A stretch of 55,041 bases of DNA, from the NCBI GenBank assembly GCA_027625095.1, contig JAQBXN010000046.1, forward strand, positions 1 to 55,041. Reading direction: 5' to 3'. How positions within the stretch are numbered: position 1 is the stretch's first letter; each line of letters begins with the position of its first letter. This stretch comes from Planctomycetota bacterium (lineage in GTDB: Bacteria > Planctomycetota > PUPC01 > JACPCR01). Under the pieces are notes generated by a model that worked only from the letters and a program-made list of their open reading frames with translations, did not search any database and had not been told where the DNA came from. Shown in pieces: positions 44,401 to 50,551 of this stretch. The translations under genes were made by a program, and so were the position numbers.

Positions 44401-46296
44401 GGCTCAGGCACAGAGCGACTTGGCCCGTTTGCTACTTATCTGTTCAGCGTATGGTGGCAGCCGGCCGGCGAATCCGGTCGACTGAAGTTGAGCGCGGAAC
44501 TTGTTGAAGAGAATGGAGGCCCTGTCGTTTACGACACCGAGTTCACCGTGACTTCGCCGGGCTGGCTTGAGGCTCTACTTCCAGTGAAGACTGGCCCAAA
44601 ACCGAAGACGCTCAAGATCCAAATAAGTGCAAATGCAGAGGATATGGAAATCAAAGATGCCGGGCTCTATCTGGCAGACTTTGGTATCCGGAATGCCGCT
44701 TTGGTTGAGCAAGCGTTTCAGGGTATCACTCCTGAATCAAGGCTTGAGGGCCGACGGCAGCAGACTGTCATGCTGCGACACCTCGAGGGGAATTTGCAGG
44801 AAGCAGTCCAGCTCACTCCGATTGAGATGACCGACGGCCGTATTATCCGGAATGGTGGTAGCCGATGGACTGCCGGAGACGTCGGTCAGATGGGAGGGGT
44901 TGAAGTCTCATATGCCCAGCCTAAGACCATCGGTTCGTTCGTTTTCTATGACGACCCGGCGCATCCGAGAGCCTGGATGAGGCAATACATGCTTGCCTAC
45001 TTCGTCGAGAAACAGGAAGCAGACAAGAAAGAAGAGACAACAGAAAAGACCGCCGACCAGATTCAGTTTACTGATGAATGGGCCGGCGAATGGAAGACCG
45101 CCGAGGTTGAACGCAATTCGAAGACATCCGTCCACATCCATCGGCTGGCAAAGCCGATCACTTCGAGGAGGTTCTTGATCTCCGGGCTGCTCAACACCGA
45201 TCTCACGCGCAGAGAAGAAGAAACCCGCATTACAGAGTTCGAGCTCTACGAAAGCCGCTGGCACACCGCAGGCGGAAATTTTCAACGCACCTACTACCAG
45301 CCAAACGGTCACATACCGGGCCCCCTGGCCCTGGGCCAGCCTGCCCTTCTTCAGGGACGTCGTTTTGTCCAGTCTTCACCCACTTTCGCAAACGGCCTCC
45401 TCTATCTTTCCCTGGGCGGCACCCTCAATGCACTTTCTCTTGAGGATTATTCCACGCTCTGGAAGCTCACGACGAACAAAGAATATGCCATCCTCTCGCA
45501 GCCCACTGTCGACGGTGGACTCGTTATCTTCGGCAGCAACGACCACGAAATTCGAGCTGTAAGCTCAAAGACGGGCGAAGTTGTCTGGAGCTATCCGACC
45601 GAATTCCGCGTCACTGGCTCGCCCTGCATCGTCGGTGACAAGATAGTCGTCGGCTCAGGGGATGGCGTGGTTTACGCGTTCGAACGCGAGTCCGGCGAAC
45701 TCAAATGGCAATTCCAGGCCGGGCAGTCGATCCACTCTTCGGTGGCCACCGACGGCACGAACATGTTCTTCAGCTCCATCAATCATCAGGTCTATTCACT
45801 CGATGAAAGTGGTAAGGAAAGATGGTCGTTCAAGGCGGACGGCTCTATTCGATCAGGTGTGGCCGTTGGTGCAGACAAAGTTTTTGTCGGCTCCGATGAT
45901 GGCCATGTATATGCCCTGAACAGAGACGATGGCAAGAAGGCGTGGTCATTCAAAACGGGTGGATTTATCGAGGCCGCACCAGCTATCGATGAACATACTG
46001 TCTACATCGGCTCAGTCGATGGCCGTTTCAGAGCGATATCCCAACAGACCGGCGAACTGCTCTGGGAAATCGATACCGCTTCCCCTATCCGCCAGCCGGC
46101 CTTGATCGTTGGACACGAGGTCTATTTCTATTCAGATGACGCAGCGCTGCGTCAGGTCGAAAAGATTAACGGAAAAGAAATCTCGTCCATCAACTTCCGT
46201 TATATGGGCCTGACCGGAATCACTCCTGTCGGAAACTCGATCATGCTGGGTACCCGATCTGGATACCTGACCATAACGGCAGAGCCTAAGAAATAG
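38329..46296 (+). CDS. Giant exported multidomain protein with GH42-like region and two beta-propellers
   Basis: 2655 residues. ATG 38329 gives a long basic N-terminus and a signal peptide (hydrophobic about 28-42, likely cut after HAA). Parts read in order: beta-sandwiches to about 620; a TIM-barrel-like region (about 624-1050, with ALQPSWEGSVSGSFYDDAGL) and a following Rossmann-like segment (LDGYKGLAMTGIELPKLP, about 1075-1120) recalling GH42 beta-galactosidase trimer domains; a seven-blade-type propeller about 1575-1965; a jelly-roll about 1990-2130; a discoidin (F5/8C)-like domain about 2155-2310; and a PQQ-type propeller about 2317-2655 with six W-x-x-x-(T/A)-type blades (WQFQAGQSI, WSFKADGSI, WSFKTGGFI). 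The GH42 Asn-Glu motif is not evident, so activity is doubtful. Confidence 0.75.
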   Translation: MTTQPLVQRYFARSSATRRGSTITSKSSFGVICLTLLSSIHAAPFTVQLIKSDRPDELVHIIDGQTSKWRKAEEKEIGFPPAPISAFDEQLSLRPGTRVVTWLKHFSVDGKRIFQKRYKGKFLFREASADLDLADGRHILNPGGHVIEVNGDQATSTDADITIKKNVIALTCYPVMFAGLNMSVEPDEPLVERMTALPDKLFNVEVFLKKEAAPEGQEQPSDWDDLLEIHTSFQPLIVYLPANTRERAYRVLPSRTEFRLSAGNVELLREGQPAANDVYTTGASVWIPRYTSKAVARSKTMHPLVVSLNGNFSEQTSVAAVVADTFEERISFHQFFEPRTREFNAGLPGKKPAPGIEVPCDPAEYPHRLLVADNRHPKFDDARLLSVGLKQNICQISGGLQARIDFRDSVEGGTLARDGLGAFIRKRKSEIRDRLPNVTEDAWLPAKVEAGGKENQFQIHFEGTSIGLYELRVVVDAPGKASPQSDLYADFNIALEQKAESSSSLSLFTHYNRRSFYEDEGFELIGVLSNSKPLSGELILRLRELESGEAAPDTSDEKSPGFEIARRAFDSFASGQHTLHWLVQPQTTMFLKAGDYELSGELEGCSIFGSRIRLVSRKKRSSMVVALQPSWEGSVSGSFYDDAGLDFLFDNLKELGVNQLIETPPQGLMGEIVAIQERTFTGTRPGLPSWDFLYEPNLFQKVLDRTLGEGMDMWLWRHRLVENLRWGPLEDLDVDRGQIQFYGNLARDLPHIQGMDLGWWEAVEYVDMGSRSGSYPEQQRQREEIMLPKIFKEKYGLEYPTTTELADYTDTLEDKNNIFERRRLLQELRCSLMPDTFEQYEQALHRIRPGLQTTHTEQEVMISAPAAAFIPEVAYAKVKMSRWQSTHENGTRPLSLAVMSAFGKFDDSARVSTIYCMLHFHIPRMRRTHFRLWQRMLMALACGADEVGYQDSDVYLPVTRRDTVTRFGFTSRSHILERIAVSSVNRAMEMYSGIFEHARRERDIAILHSITQVGFEHVYFGAEWHNNDPFYRYLTTPFHRGGHMLRVESAFSGFLWSHLPADIIGERAILSGKLDGYKGLAMTGIELPKLPMDVMARLAEFIKKGGIVMTDDKCRVEIPGAVKLGFTFDFIRAGWSNLHEYRGMQEEYDKVKERLNTVLDARFKHTVRCDSDRVLLSSDKWGGSRFVTAAGDRILKDTAFQGAYAREPILTTIHVAGEAGVVYDLFEMKRLDIQKDSEGILFSADLTKVGAKVFAVLPAEIAPPAMQVTGLVNTGELATVTVSITDSNGRPCDILVPIEMRIIDPQGETRHHLFRAVRGAEAFEEEFKIAVNDPPGDWKVAVSELFDGRTVEATFKVVGLVAKAAMALSQPDVVVYGADQIRKFVKGGQKVWIPFEQGVTTTKDAEKNSSHELARLLEPIGKQLGLEEELCPVSDLAIIRRNLPGNTTNRSEKQVGPRYTFKGHTVIPDIGGRHPLVRSLVAAGILPVRLTGSFPGPGRGALVHIVSPFYYGFDSVIVSGGDVEGFTKALNALAEPDKLSDIERGAAPQLAKASSQVITAVSGNGEGSAGSSRTIIEGLTGMPVMQLAVSPDGKQILVGAESFSKNVFMLDGEGKILWSGKGAKKWPGKMVITPENGALLFDMSGGIYKLNATGQTVSRFGEIDTAALSARGDTILAAGPDMTVAAKLDGSILWREDYFSRRSLFSEFRSGNPRDDLVAITPDGRYGLIFDWGIIGEGKKQQMFRKMRAVDMQRGNVLGSHEFAPHESISETYMQAHNFQVRFAPNSGHLVIANATGKIFMFSMPSPRLMGSYTEHGPVLTKPIEKMPGVPGVNPTAWQARVSSEILDIDAGGSRTLVGFSTRRAVVLDRNGQAVQSFSYDGTISSGAFLGQDTLVYAGDRLHAYNLQGKKIWELLLPVIYSMQAMPDGKSMLCGSTGGYVYRVGADGKIIWKTDIHPASQGNVDELFQSLASAQEKYLGPIREQKSELERIAANVRLSPNLIPQEKRAAFGLKPGQTKEITAEGSGTERLGPFATYLFSVWWQPAGESGRLKLSAELVEENGGPVVYDTEFTVTSPGWLEALLPVKTGPKPKTLKIQISANAEDMEIKDAGLYLADFGIRNAALVEQAFQGITPESRLEGRRQQTVMLRHLEGNLQEAVQLTPIEMTDGRIIRNGGSRWTAGDVGQMGGVEVSYAQPKTIGSFVFYDDPAHPRAWMRQYMLAYFVEKQEADKKEETTEKTADQIQFTDEWAGEWKTAEVERNSKTSVHIHRLAKPITSRRFLISGLLNTDLTRREEETRITEFELYESRWHTAGGNFQRTYYQPNGHIPGPLALGQPALLQGRRFVQSSPTFANGLLYLSLGGTLNALSLEDYSTLWKLTTNKEYAILSQPTVDGGLVIFGSNDHEIRAVSSKTGEVVWSYPTEFRVTGSPCIVGDKIVVGSGDGVVYAFERESGELKWQFQAGQSIHSSVATDGTNMFFSSINHQVYSLDESGKERWSFKADGSIRSGVAVGADKVFVGSDDGHVYALNRDDGKKAWSFKTGGFIEAAPAIDEHTVYIGSVDGRFRAISQQTGELLWEIDTASPIRQPALIVGHEVYFYSDDAALRQVEKINGKEISSINFRYMGLTGITPVGNSIMLGTRSGYLTITAEPKK

Positions 46297-46516
46297 TACC
46301 CGACCAAATCGGTGCGCAGGCGTGTCGCCGCTTTCGCTTTCTCATGCGCCTCGGAGAAACGAAAGCTCTGACAAGGGGGAGCACTCCAAGGCAGTCTGGT
46401 TCCCCCCGCGCCCTCTTTACCAGACCTTACAACGTGACTTTGGCGGGCATTGCGCCTTGGTCTCGCCGTTGTTAGCATCTCATTCCCTTGAATATTTATC
46501 TCATCGGAAAAGACCC
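46297..46516. repeat. Intergenic region with long hairpin
   Basis: Between the giant gene and the SH3-like protein gene. GCTTTCGCTTTCTC (46330-46343) pairs with GAGAAACGAAAGC (46354-46366) with one bulged base: a 13-bp stem and 10-base loop, 33 bases past the stop. No T tract follows. The surrounding GTGTCGCC and GGGGGAGCACTCC segments resemble dispersed intergenic repeats I recall from Verrucomicrobiota-like genomes. A frame open from 46322 across this stretch is not used as the start of the next gene. Confidence 0.5.
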
Positions 46517-47650
46517 ATGAAAGCTCATTCAGCCTTTGCCTTTTCACTGTTTGCATGCTCCTTAGTTTGCTTTATTGCTCCGCAGCCGGCCGATTCAGCA
46601 GGCAGCGCCAAAGAGAAATCCTCGGCATCCGATTCCAAGGGCAAGAAGGGGGAGAGTGAGGCAAAAGCCGCCCGTGCAGAAAAGGGCGACCGTGCAGAAA
46701 AGGGCGACCGTGCAGAAAAGGGCGACCGTGCAGCAAAAGCCGACCGTGCAGAAAAGGGCGACCAAAGTAAGGCGCGTCAACAAAAAGAAAAGCAAGGGAA
46801 GCAGGCCCAAGTGGCCAAGGCTCGTAAGGATAAGGCAAAAGAAGATACTGCACGCCGCAACCGCGTAGCCGGTGCCGGCAGCGGAGCAGGAGAGGCGGGT
46901 GGAGAAATGGCGGAAGACCTGGGCGACGTCAACGAAGGCCCCGGCGGAGCAAAAATCGTCCACCATTCGCATGTGCTTTATCTTAAAGATGGCACAAAGA
47001 TGAAGGGCTCAATCCTGATGCACGGGGCGAAATCGATCATCGTCCTTACCGAACAGGGCGAACTCGAACTTAATCCAGCGGATATTGAACAGGTCGCCCC
47101 TGCCGAAGAGCAAGCCCCCCCGGTTTACGCTTCGACACAGATATTTGAGGGGCACGAGTACCTCACTGCCCCTCAGGTGGGAGAGGAAGAATCCGAGGAA
47201 GAGGCGGAAGAAGAGGTCGTAGAAGAGAAAGTGGAGGAGGAACCTAAAGAGGAAGTGGAGGTCAAGTTGCCTGAAGCGCCACTTCTCGAATCATCCGTAA
47301 AGCCGGCCGAAGACGAACCAATCAATCAGGTCGCCGAAGTCATTCAGCAAACGGTGACGCCCGGCATGGTGAAGCCCAAGTCGCCCGAGCGACCAGTGAC
47401 CACCGGCAATCAGACCAAACAGGAAATTTCCGGCGGCGACCCTGCCGCGGTCAAAGCCACAGCGATGGATTCCCAGCGTCCCCGCCCGGGCGCCAGCAAA
47501 CCTGCACAAGTCGCGCAGCCTGCGGAGATCAAGAAGCAAGGGATGTCCGATCTGCTCAAATCGCTGGAAACCAAGGATGGCCTGAACAGCGTCCTCGAGC
47601 AGCTCAAGTCCAACCCTGATTTCTTCAAGAGCTTCGAATTGAATAAGTAG
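46517..47650 (+). CDS. Exported protein with KGD-type repeats and SH3/LSm-like domain
   Basis: 377 residues from ATG 46517, which gives a clear signal peptide (hydrophobic about 7-21, likely cut near ADSAG). Residues about 53-82 are five 6-residue repeats of the type RAEKGD. A basic, Ala/Lys-rich stretch runs to about 115, then a small beta-barrel-like segment (HHSHVLYLKDGTKMKGSIL, then IIVLTEQGELELNPADIEQV, about 150-195) of the SH3 or LSm-like type. An acidic Glu-rich stretch (about 220-255) and a Pro/Gln-rich linker lead to a helical C-terminus (MSDLLKSLETKDGLNSVLEQ). Likely a charged periplasmic or outer-surface linker protein. It closes the MoxR run. Confidence 0.65.
   Translation: MKAHSAFAFSLFACSLVCFIAPQPADSAGSAKEKSSASDSKGKKGESEAKAARAEKGDRAEKGDRAEKGDRAAKADRAEKGDQSKARQQKEKQGKQAQVAKARKDKAKEDTARRNRVAGAGSGAGEAGGEMAEDLGDVNEGPGGAKIVHHSHVLYLKDGTKMKGSILMHGAKSIIVLTEQGELELNPADIEQVAPAEEQAPPVYASTQIFEGHEYLTAPQVGEEESEEEAEEEVVEEKVEEEPKEEVEVKLPEAPLLESSVKPAEDEPINQVAEVIQQTVTPGMVKPKSPERPVTTGNQTKQEISGGDPAAVKATAMDSQRPRPGASKPAQVAQPAEIKKQGMSDLLKSLETKDGLNSVLEQLKSNPDFFKSFELNK
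46673..46762 (+). repeat. Five tandem copies of an 18-bp coding repeat
   Basis: Unit CGTGCAGAAAAGGGCGAC at 46673, 46691, 46709, 46727 and 46745. Four copies are exact; the fourth (46727-46744) has three changes. Codes for RAEKGD repeats. Near identity at the DNA level shows recent expansion, so copy number may vary between strains. Confidence 0.9.
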
Positions 47651-47691
47651 GCGGCGGCCCATGCCATCCGGCATCCGGACCAGGTGGCTGT

Positions 47692-48030
47692 TTATTTCAA
47701 TTTTCGGATTTCGAAATCTTTGAACCACACTTCGCCGCTGGTAGCTCCTACGCCTATGCGGCCGGGGGGCGACGGTAGCGCTTGGGTGAAGACGGTTTCT
47801 TCGCCAACTCTGATCACTGTTTCTTTGTCGGTACAGGTGATAAAGAATTCGGTCCACTTCCCGGTTTGGATGTCTTCGATACGGGGGGCAAGCCTGGGGG
47901 TTACATCTTGAGGAAGCCCGGTGAAATGTTTCTGGGGATGGAGAGGCCGGCGGGGACTTTTGACTGGACGGGGCTTGTCAGAGACTCTGGGCTGGCCGGA
48001 GTCGGGTTTCTTGGGGTGACCCGAATCCAC
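47692..48030 (-). pseudogene. DUF1080 (LamG-like) C-terminal fragment
   Basis: The minus strand reads GKWTEFFITCTDKETVIRVG, then PPGRIGVGATSGEVWFKDFE and IRKL, the last strands of a DUF1080/3-keto-disaccharide hydrolase-like jelly roll (PxGRIGLQ...VxFxxxxIR). Only about 60 residues of family-like sequence remain; the first half is replaced by unrelated Pro/Lys-rich residues, and a transposase remnant lies immediately upstream. DUF1080 proteins are common exported glycan-active proteins in this type of bacterium. Confidence 0.6.
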
Positions 48031-48050
48031 TTCACCAGCCGATAAACAAA

Positions 48051-48330
48051 ATGCTCTGCATCAACGCCTACCGCGACGACTTCGACAAACAGGCCCAGGG
48101 CATGAATGCCGAACCTGAAACGACCCGCGACCTGATGGGCCGGCATCGAGCCCTCGTTGAAGGGGCCGTCAACAATCTGAAGAATCACCAACTGGAAGGG
48201 CCACGCCATGGCCAAACTCTAACTCGGCCTGGCCATCCTGTTAGCCAATGCACTAAAATGGCACAAGGTGAAGACCGGCCAGCTTCAGCCCGTCCAACTC
48301 AAGCCCCGCAAGCCAGCTGGCCTCCTGAGA
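48051..48330 (+). mobile_element. Broken transposase remnant (DDE type, IS1182-like C-terminus)
   Basis: The plus strand reads DLMGRHRALVEGAVNNLKNH (about 48132-48191). In another frame it continues MAKL, a stop, then LGLAILLANALKWHKVKTGQ. This is the pattern of the end of DDE transposases (R..R..vE...n.lK, then a GLAK-x-x-LGL-like helix followed by a basic tail). A frameshift and an in-frame stop make it inactive. No terminal inverted repeats could be fixed. It abuts the DUF1080 fragment and lies near the 3' end of the WG-repeat gene, so insertion and decay probably damaged both. Confidence 0.5.
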
Positions 48331-48443
48331 TTGGAACTCCTATCTTTCATTTCGCCGGGCTTCCTGAAGGCCAGACCCCAGGCTCTGCCTCCATTAGTTT
48401 TCTTGGTACTCAGGAGATTCCCATATTGTCTTGCCGCGCGCGT

Positions 48444-49463
48444 TTACGTATCCGAAGCGGCCCTTCCTGAGTGTAAAGCAAGTCCATCTCTGAAATCCTC
48501 AGTCATCTCAAATGATGCTGCGATCTGGAGTTTTCCACTTTTGTCGATGTATCCGTATGCTTTCGCACGAGTTACGGAAAACCCTTCACCGAGTGTAATG
48601 TCTGTACTTGGGTTGTCCTCCGGCAGTCCAACACGGATAAGTCCTTCGCGACAGTAGCCTACCTTAGCATACCGTGGTTGAATCACTAGTTTTCCATTTC
48701 TGTCTGTAAACCCCCATTTCCCACCGACTTTCACGCCCGCCAGCCCTTCACTGAATATGTGAGCAGAATCGAATTCTGGCTTTATCACAATCTCGCATCT
48801 TGTGTTCATGTAGCCCATTCGATCGCCTATCTCAATTGGGCAAAGCCCTTCAGAAAAATATGACATATGGGTTCCGGATCGAGCCTCTCCAGTGATTTTT
48901 CCAGACTTGTCAATCACAACTGAAGCATCGTTCAGCCGACCCACCGCGTGCCCATCATGAAAGCCGCCATGCCTTGATGTAAAAGGAGAGGCCAATGCCT
49001 CGTTCCCAAATCGGTCAATGTAGGCGTGTGCGTCTTCATACTTCACCAATGCCAGGCCATCGGAAAAGGTAAGGGCTACCGAATACTTGGCAGGAATCAC
49101 CAGGCTGCCCTGTGAATCAATGTAACCGAAGCGATCTTTTATCTTTACTACTGCTCGACCGTCTGAAAAAGGTTCGGCATGATCGTAGACAAGTGGAATC
49201 TGTACTTTCCCGGTTGCATCAATGAATCCGACTTTTTTGTCCAGCCAGACACAGCCTAATCCTTCGGTTGCCGGCAAGGCATTATCGTAATTGCAGGGAC
49301 ACAATTGTTTACCGCTCGCATCCATGTACCCCCACGTCTTATGGTTCAATGTGATAGGGAACATTGCTCCTCCCTCGCTCAAGACGTTTGAGCAACATAT
49401 GCCGAATAGCAAGCAGAAACAGGCCAACATGTTGCTTTGGTGGTAATTGACAAGGCTCTTCAT
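48444..49463 (-). CDS. Exported WG-repeat protein with probable 3' frameshift
   Basis: 339 residues. A signal peptide with a Cys-rich end (LLFGICCSNVLS) precedes about seven WG (KWG-type) repeats, such as KTWGYMDASGKQLCPCNYDN, KVGFIDATGKVQIPLVYDHA and KWGFTDRNGKLVIQPRYAKV. The last repeat stops abruptly at SGRAASDT. One base away in frame the DNA keeps reading RKGRFGYVNARGKTIWESPE and stops at 48394, a natural WG ending. A single-base loss near 48470 explains this, unless it is a sequencing error. WG repeats make solenoid-like binding domains; the role is unknown. Its ATG overlaps the stop of the short remnant upstream. Confidence 0.75.
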   Translation of the reverse strand: MKSLVNYHQSNMLACFCLLFGICCSNVLSEGGAMFPITLNHKTWGYMDASGKQLCPCNYDNALPATEGLGCVWLDKKVGFIDATGKVQIPLVYDHAEPFSDGRAVVKIKDRFGYIDSQGSLVIPAKYSVALTFSDGLALVKYEDAHAYIDRFGNEALASPFTSRHGGFHDGHAVGRLNDASVVIDKSGKITGEARSGTHMSYFSEGLCPIEIGDRMGYMNTRCEIVIKPEFDSAHIFSEGLAGVKVGGKWGFTDRNGKLVIQPRYAKVGYCREGLIRVGLPEDNPSTDITLGEGFSVTRAKAYGYIDKSGKLQIAASFEMTEDFRDGLALHSGRAASDT

Positions 49464-49618
49464 TTTAAGTCTCCATTTGGCACGTCAGTTCCCTGTTTCG
49501 CAATTTGTAATTTAATCCAAGCCTGGACACCTGGGCTAACTTCTAGTTTTGCATTCTTGGCAAAGTCTCTGAGTCCACCAAACCCTCCTGTAATGTTTGA
49601 CTCCCAGCCCCGAGCCCC
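49460..49618 (-). pseudogene. Short coding-like remnant overlapping the WG gene start
   Basis: Right after a TGA, a 52-codon frame without a start codon reads GGFGGLRDFAKNAKLEVSPG then VQAWIKLQIAKQGTDVPNGD. Its TGA overlaps the ATG of the WG gene (ATGA), as coupled genes do. Composition looks coding, but I recognise no family. It is too short for the ORF caller's start rule. Most likely it is the 3' end of a gene whose front has been deleted. Confidence 0.35.
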
Positions 49619-49628
49619 TCATGTTCCC

Positions 49629-50537
49629 TCATTTTGTTCTCTCAACTAGATCATTGATCTCCTGCCGAGTGAATTCATACCATTCATCCAATGATTTTTC
49701 TTTCTCCAAATACTGAATAGCGTAAGCCCTGATCCAAAGGCTCTCACATGAGAGAAGGCGCTTTTTTTGTTCAAGTGGAAGCCGCACGCCATTCTCTTTC
49801 ATATACCTGAATATAAACTCATCTGACGGACTACCTCGACGGCTCAAATACGCCATCATCTGATTCCAGGAATTCGATTTCAGTGCCAGAGGAAGCAGCT
49901 TTTTATTAATCATATGCGTCCACGCATTTACATCGTCATATCGCTCCAGTAGAACTTGGGAAAGCTCGTCCAGCAATACGGGATGATCAATCGAGAGCAC
50001 GCTCCTGACGGTCTCCACCAATTCGTACTGACTCTTCGACTGCCGCGCAACCGACAGGATGCCTCGCAAATGCTCTTCTACGATGCGCTGTTCAGGTTGA
50101 AACAGTTTGAGGCGAAAACTGCTGGTTCTAGAAACGGGTGTACTTTTTTCACCTTCGACGGCTAGAAACGTAAAATGGCAGGTTACCTCTGAATCTCCCG
50201 GCGGGATATATTCAAAGAAATCATGAAGATACCATACACGGGAGAGCTCCTGGCCCTTTTTCAAGATTTGTGGCGCATGTGCAAACTGGACACGGACAGA
50301 GTCTTCCTCTCCCTTCGGCACCCACTTTTCGACCCCCTCAAATACTACATATGGCGGATCGAGCGTGTCTACTCCAACTCGTTCGCTTGGGCCCAAATAC
50401 TTAATTCCAAACCGTACGGGCAACGGCAACAGATTGGCCACCTCCCCTACAGGTGGAATTATGGAGACTTTGAATTGATGCTCCCCAAAAAGCGGAACAA
50501 TTGCAGTCGCCGAAATGAACGCGGTTAGTAAAAACAT
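49629..50537 (-). CDS. Exported protein of unknown function
   Basis: 302 residues from ATG 50537, chosen over TTG 50579 because it gives a signal peptide (FLLTAFISATAIVPLFG) and has AAAGG about 11 bases upstream. The first half of the mature protein looks like an Ig-like beta domain (PVRFGIKYLGPSERVGVDTL, then ESRVTCHF-like strands ending with a CHFTF segment). The second half is helical with HEAT-like character (LSIDHPVLLDELSQVLLERY, KKRLLSCESLWIRAYAIQYL). No family recognised. It follows the PKD-like gene with 14 bases between the stop and this start. Confidence 0.5.
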   Translation of the reverse strand: MFLLTAFISATAIVPLFGEHQFKVSIIPPVGEVANLLPLPVRFGIKYLGPSERVGVDTLDPPYVVFEGVEKWVPKGEEDSVRVQFAHAPQILKKGQELSRVWYLHDFFEYIPPGDSEVTCHFTFLAVEGEKSTPVSRTSSFRLKLFQPEQRIVEEHLRGILSVARQSKSQYELVETVRSVLSIDHPVLLDELSQVLLERYDDVNAWTHMINKKLLPLALKSNSWNQMMAYLSRRGSPSDEFIFRYMKENGVRLPLEQKKRLLSCESLWIRAYAIQYLEKEKSLDEWYEFTRQEINDLVERTK

Positions 50538-50551
50538 TTGTCGATTGGCCT

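Noticed and set aside
46322..46516. An N-terminal extension of the SH3-like protein
   Set aside because: It covers a hairpin-rich non-coding stretch; the signal peptide begins at ATG 46517.
46673..46762. Possible CRISPR array
   Set aside because: The 18-bp units are directly adjacent without spacers and lie in frame inside a gene.
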